NCBI GenBank assembly: GCA_050942555.1
Contig: JBMNNN010000110.1
Coordinates: 1 to 6,862, forward strand
Direction: 5' to 3'
Source of the DNA: JAAYXU01 sp050942555
GTDB lineage: Bacteria > Bacillota > Clostridia > Christensenellales > UMGS416
DNA: 6,862 bases
Shown: one piece after another, positions 5,500 to 6,862 of the stretch
Layout: the number at the start of each line of letters is the position of its first letter
Numbering within the stretch: position 1 is the first letter of the stretch
Made by a program: the position numbers and the translations under genes
Notes under the pieces: model-generated
What the model saw: the letters and a program-made list of their open reading frames with translations, nothing else
The model's database searches: none
What the model was told of the DNA's origin: nothing

Positions 5500-6862
5500 T
5501 CAGTTGTCGTCCACCACTTCGTAATCGGCGTCCACGACATTGTCTCCGTCGCCGCCGCCCTGCGCGCCGCCCTGGTGGCCCGCGCCGCCGGCCTGCTGTC
5601 CAGCCTGCTGCTGGTAGATCTCGCCGAATACCGTCTGGGACACCTGGGCCAGTTTTTGAACTGCGGCATTGATGGCGTCCTTGCTATCGCCGTCCTTTAC
5701 CTTCCTGACATTCTCAATTTCGGCCTGCACAGTGGCCTTGTTCTGCTCGCTGATCTTGTCGCCCAGCTCGTTAAGCGTCTTTTCGGTCGTGTAGACGATC
5801 TGATCGGCCTGGTTGCGGGCCTCGATGAGCTCCTTGCGGGCTTTGTCCTCTGCCGCGTATTTCTCGGCTTCCTTGACCGCGCGCTCGACTTCCTCTTCAG
5901 AAAGATTGGTGCTTGCGGTGATGACCACCTTGTTCTCCTTGCCTGTTCCCAGATCCTTGGCGGAAACGTGCACGATGCCGTTGGCGTCGATGTCGAATGT
6001 CACCTCGATCTGGGGAACGCCGCGGGGCGCAGGCGGTATACCGGTGAGCTGGAAGCGGCCCAGCGTCTTGTTGTCTGCGGCCATTTCGCGCTCACCCTGC
6101 AGCACGTGCACCTCGACCGATGTCTGCCCGTCGGCCGCCGTGGAGAATACCTGGCTCTTGCGCGTCGGTATCGTCGTATTGCGTTCGATGAGCCGGGTAT
6201 TGACGCCGCCCAGCGTCTCGATGCCCAGCGAAAGAGGCGTTACGTCCAGAAGCAGCACGTCCTTGACCTCGCCGCCCAGTACGCCGGCCTGTATCGCCGC
6301 GCCTACGGCCACGCACTCGTCGGGGTTGATGCCCTTGTAGGGCTCCTTGCCGGTTATCTTCTTGACAGCGTCCTGTACCGCCGGTATGCGGGTCGATCCG
6401 CCCACCAGTATCACCCGGTCGATGTCGCTTGCCGTAAGTCCCGCGTCCTTCAGGGCCTGCTCGGTCGGCCCCACGGTCTTTTGTACGAGGTCAGCCGTCA
6501 GCTCGTCGAACTTGGCGCGGGTGACCGTGATATCCAGATGCTTGGGGCCCGAGGCGTCAGCGGTGATGAAGGGCAGGTTGACATTGCTCTGCAGTACGCC
6601 CGAAAGCTCTATTTTTGCCTTTTCGGCGGCTTCCTTTAGCCGCTGCAGCGCCATGCGGTCTTTGCGCAGATCGATTCCGTTTTCCCGCCTGAACTCGTCG
6701 GCCAGATAATCGATGAGCCGCTGGTCGAAGTCGTCGCCACCCAGCCGGTTGTTGCCGTTTGTGGCCAGCACCTCAAACACGCCGTCACCGATCTCCAGTA
6801 TTGACACGTCGAACGTGCCGCCGCCCAGATCGTACACCATGATCTTCTGATTGTGTTCCTTG
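5500..6862 (-). CDS. dnaK: Chaperone protein DnaK (Hsp70), partial: N-terminal part beyond right edge
   Basis: The frame is open to the right edge. The ATG at 6840 is internal: the upstream codons read KEHNQKI, continuous with [15 protein letters not shown] as in other Hsp70s. The 453 residues present are about three quarters of a normal DnaK of 610-620; the first part of the ATPase domain is missing. Seen in order, numbered from residue 1 at the right edge: phosphate-2 loop [10 protein letters not shown] (9-18), adenosine motif [13 protein letters not shown] (151-163), [15 protein letters not shown] (179-193), interdomain linker [16 protein letters not shown] (201-216), the substrate-binding beta domain (ending near VITAST at 313-318), the helical lid, and a Gly/Gln-rich tail ending [10 protein letters not shown]. 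DnaK is the ATP-driven cytosolic chaperone that works with DnaJ (next gene) and GrpE (expected upstream). In related bacteria the operon is controlled by HrcA/CIRCE; its promoter is outside the window. Confidence 0.98.
   Translation of the reverse strand, partial: KEHNQKIMVYDLGGGTFDVSILEIGDGVFEVLATNGNNRLGGDDFDQRLIDYLADEFRRENGIDLRKDRMALQRLKEAAEKAKIELSGVLQSNVNLPFITADASGPKHLDITVTRAKFDELTADLVQKTVGPTEQALKDAGLTASDIDRVILVGGSTRIPAVQDAVKKITGKEPYKGINPDECVAVGAAIQAGVLGGEVKDVLLLDVTPLSLGIETLGGVNTRLIERNTTIPTRKSQVFSTAADGQTSVEVHVLQGEREMAADNKTLGRFQLTGIPPAPRGVPQIEVTFDIDANGIVHVSAKDLGTGKENKVVITASTNLSEEEVERAVKEAEKYAAEDKARKELIEARNQADQIVYTTEKTLNELGDKISEQNKATVQAEIENVRKVKDGDSKDAINAAVQKLAQVSQTVFGEIYQQQAGQQAGGAGHQGGAQGGGDGDNVVDADYEVVDDN

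Noticed and set aside
1..6862. Mobile elements, CRISPR arrays, tRNA or rRNA genes, defence or biosynthetic genes
   Set aside because: Read on both strands, the window shows only conserved housekeeping genes in a conserved order. I saw no direct-repeat array, no transposase or integrase motif and no structural RNA gene.

Overview
No exotic or mobile system is visible in this window. It is a stretch of conserved housekeeping chromosome. Every gene I can support lies on the minus strand, so transcription runs from the right edge (6862) to the left edge (1). The gene order dnaK, dnaJ, prmA, mtaB, HIT protein, rpsU, nfeD is a variant of the heat-shock/translation cluster known from Firmicutes (in Bacillus subtilis: hrcA-grpE-dnaK-dnaJ-prmA-rsmE-mtaB-...-rpsU-yqeY-yqeZ(nfeD)-floA). 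Together with sigma-A promoters and AGGAGG-type ribosome binding sites, this points to a GC-rich member of the Clostridia or a close relative. I cannot name a genus from sequence alone.

Right half (6862-3341): the 3' three quarters of dnaK (cut by the window edge), a 77-nt spacer filled by a strong hairpin, then dnaJ, prmA and, beyond the hairpin, continuing with short gaps. dnaJ and prmA both start with TTG, each behind a good Shine-Dalgarno sequence. mtaB follows prmA with a 4-nt ATGA overlap. This looks like one operon whose promoter lies outside the window, upstream of dnaK.

Middle (2051-1265): a 154-nt gap carries a good sigma-A promoter for a HIT-family nucleotide hydrolase gene. A second gap of 117 nt carries a perfect-consensus -35/-10 promoter and a structured leader for rpsU (ribosomal protein S21). 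These two small genes therefore probably have their own transcription in addition to any readthrough from the dnaK operon.

Left end (1264-1): a hairpin after three in-frame stop codons separates rpsU from a membrane-bound ClpP-class protease of the NfeD family. That gene runs off the left edge without a stop. It fills the whole first 1.2 kb, and its frame was checked codon by codon.

Functionally the genes concern protein folding (DnaK, DnaJ), modification and assembly of the translation machinery (PrmA methylates ribosomal protein L11, MtaB thiomethylates tRNA, S21 is a 30S protein) and membrane quality control (NfeD). Points worth a second look are the intergenic hairpins, the rpsU leader with a G8 tract in its ribosome binding site, the start-codon corrections, and the apparent absence of rsmE and yqeY from their usual positions.
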